From NCBI RefSeq assembly GCF_009905255.1, contig NZ_CP047602.1, positions 1,723,501 through 1,787,500 of the forward strand: a stretch of 64,000 nucleotides of DNA. Direction: 5' to 3'. The DNA comes from Thermoanaerobacterium aotearoense. GTDB lineage: Bacteria; Bacillota; Thermoanaerobacteria; Thermoanaerobacterales; Thermoanaerobacteraceae. The position numbers were made by a program, and so were the translations under genes. Below, piece after piece: positions 62,588 through 64,000 of this stretch (the first letter of the stretch is position 1; each line of letters begins with the position of its first letter). The notes below the pieces were generated by a model. It worked only from the letters and a program-made list of their open reading frames with translations, was not told where the DNA came from and ran no database searches.

Positions 62588-64000
62588 ATGTTGGAAAATA
62601 GCATTAAGGTGTTTATAATAGATGATGAATATTTAGAAAGAAGTCTTTTGAAGCAATGCATAAACTGGGAATCGTTAGGAATGGAGATTGTGGGAGAAGC
62701 CTCTAACGCAAATGAAGGCATAAAATTAATCGACGAATTAAAGCCAGATATTGTATTTACCGATATAAAAATGCCTGGAATAGACGGCATCGAATTTAGC
62801 GAATTCATTTTAAAAAGACACCCATCCTTAATAATTATAGTTCTTACAGGCTACAATGACTTTAATTATGCCCAAAAATCTGTAAAATTGGGAATCTTTG
62901 ATTTTCTGCTTAAACCTATTGACGAAAACGAAGTCTTAACAACAGCAAAAAAAGTGAAATCATACATTGAAGGAAAGAAAAAAGAAAAGAAAGAGCTTGA
63001 TGATCTAAAAAAGCAACTATATGAGAATCTGCCTTATCTAAAAGAGCGTTTTTTAAATGAGTTGATTACTAACAACTTGTCTGAAAATTCTATAACTGAA
63101 AAGCTTAATTTTTTCAAACTTAACTTTAAAAATGGAAATTTTCAAATTGCTGCGATAGAAATTGCTAATTCAACGGACATGGGTGAAGAATCTCGCTTGA
63201 TTCAAAATTTTAAAGTCAACAACTACGTCAAAAGCTATTTTAAAAAGCTAAAAAATATCATTGTGTTCTCTGACCAGATGAATAGAATCGTCATCTTAAG
63301 CAATGACGAAAAGATAGATTTATATAAAATTTGCATGCGCCTTAAAAACAAAATAAATAAAGAGCTTTATTGTACTTTAAATATCGGCATCGGAAATATA
63401 AAAGAAAATATCAGCGAAGTTCGAGCATCTTATATGGAGGCCGTCGACGCATTAAACTATCACATTGCAGTCGGGAACAACAATATAATACATTATAGGG
63501 ACGTACAGTTTAGAGAAAGCAAATCAGACAGTGACACAATGCATCTCTTAAATGAATTAAAATTTTATTTAAAGTCCGGATTAGAAGATGATGCGATAAA
63601 AACTGTAAAAGAAGTTTTTTCTTTGATAGATGTTAAAAGTGAAAATGCACTTAAGTTGATACACGTAAGTGCATTAAACATTATTTCCGTTTGCTTCTCG
63701 GTTTCTCTTGAATTAAAAGAAAATTTTGACGATGTATATTTATCTGAAATAAACACGTATAACAAGATAGTTAATATAGAAACGTTGCCTGAAATGATAG
63801 AGTTTTTATCCTCCATAGTAACAAACACAATAAAAGCTGTCAACAAAGAACAGATTAGCAATATAAATAATTTAATTGATAATGTTAAAAAATTTATAGA
63901 AGAAAATCTTGGTGACAGCAATTTGTCACTATCATTTGTAGCAAAGCATTTTTACTTAAACCCCAGCTATTTAAGCCGTACGTTTAAAAAGGAAACGGGC
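62588..64000 (+). CDS. YesN-type AraC-family response regulator (partial, cut by window end)
   Basis: The first 471 codons are in the window and no stop is reached. The receiver domain reads FIIDDEYLERSLLK with acidic Asp12/Asp13 and phospho-accepting Asp59 in VFTDIKMPG, then the conserved lysine in FLLKPI. A middle region of about 280 residues is typical of YesN. Near the edge SLSFVAKHFYLNPSYLSRTF begins the AraC DNA-binding domain. It starts one base after the kinase stop with GAGGAG just ahead, so the two are coupled. It should activate the divergent importer and xynA. Confidence 0.93.
   Translation, partial: MLENSIKVFIIDDEYLERSLLKQCINWESLGMEIVGEASNANEGIKLIDELKPDIVFTDIKMPGIDGIEFSEFILKRHPSLIIIVLTGYNDFNYAQKSVKLGIFDFLLKPIDENEVLTTAKKVKSYIEGKKKEKKELDDLKKQLYENLPYLKERFLNELITNNLSENSITEKLNFFKLNFKNGNFQIAAIEIANSTDMGEESRLIQNFKVNNYVKSYFKKLKNIIVFSDQMNRIVILSNDEKIDLYKICMRLKNKINKELYCTLNIGIGNIKENISEVRASYMEAVDALNYHIAVGNNNIIHYRDVQFRESKSDSDTMHLLNELKFYLKSGLEDDAIKTVKEVFSLIDVKSENALKLIHVSALNIISVCFSVSLELKENFDDVYLSEINTYNKIVNIETLPEMIEFLSSIVTNTIKAVNKEQISNINNLIDNVKKFIEENLGDSNLSLSFVAKHFYLNPSYLSRTFKKETG

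Noticed and set aside
1-64000. CRISPR arrays, insertion sequences, prophage or integrative elements
   Set aside because: I saw no regularly spaced direct repeats, transposase, integrase or phage structural genes. The tRNA-Pro gene shows no adjoining integrase or duplicated 3' end.

Overview
The window looks like chromosomal DNA of a low-GC, spore-forming, anaerobic, plant-polysaccharide-degrading Firmicute. The Thermoanaerobacterium group fits best. The reasons are an alpha/beta-type small acid-soluble spore protein gene, a surface-layer-anchored multidomain GH10 xylanase, flavodiiron-type oxygen defence, a Firmicute T-box leader and AT-rich intergenic DNA. The genus is inferred from gene content; no database was searched. 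I saw no insertion sequence, prophage or CRISPR array.

Region 0-6.7 kb is a minus-strand disaccharide operon: a LacI-family repressor, a GH65 phosphorylase, a sugar-binding lipoprotein and two ABC permeases. Two copies of a CCAAAACGTTTTGG-type operator mark it as one regulon. Region 6.8-17.4 kb is mixed housekeeping: small unknown proteins, an Asp-box lipoprotein, a short QueG-like iron-sulfur protein, a spore protein, a DUF4364 protein, a YncE-like propeller, tRNA-Pro(CGG), folC, a GNAT acetyltransferase, and valS behind a T-box. Region 17.7-29.7 kb holds bioY behind a BirA-like operator. It also holds larE-larB-larC for the nickel-pincer cofactor, with larC split by an A9 slippery run and an immediate stop. 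The rest is pgsA, a PAP2 phosphatase, an NADH:rubredoxin-reductase-like flavoprotein beside a flavodiiron protein with a PerR/Fur-like box, ykuK, amj, an MFS exporter and ndk.

Region 29.7-44.2 kb carries a SERCA-type calcium ATPase, a DUF2225 protein, a YkvI-like membrane protein, a compact loaP-galU-wzz operon and a phosphohexomutase. It also carries the apparent deletion scar of a Wadjet (JetABCD) defence operon, an MIF-like tautomerase, and a TetR-controlled ABC exporter with a long extracytoplasmic coiled coil.

Region 44.3-64 kb is dominated by xylan use. XynA (two CBM22, GH10, two CBM9, three SLH) would cut xylan at the cell surface. An LplABC-type importer, flanked by a YesM/YesN two-component system, would take up xylo-oligosaccharides. 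A second importer operon with two tandem binding proteins ends in a signal-less polysaccharide deacetylase, and a signal-less GH10 enzyme lies beside it. All three importer operons lack an ATPase gene, so a shared MsmX-type ATPase elsewhere is implied. All three also place a strong hairpin between the binding protein and the permeases.
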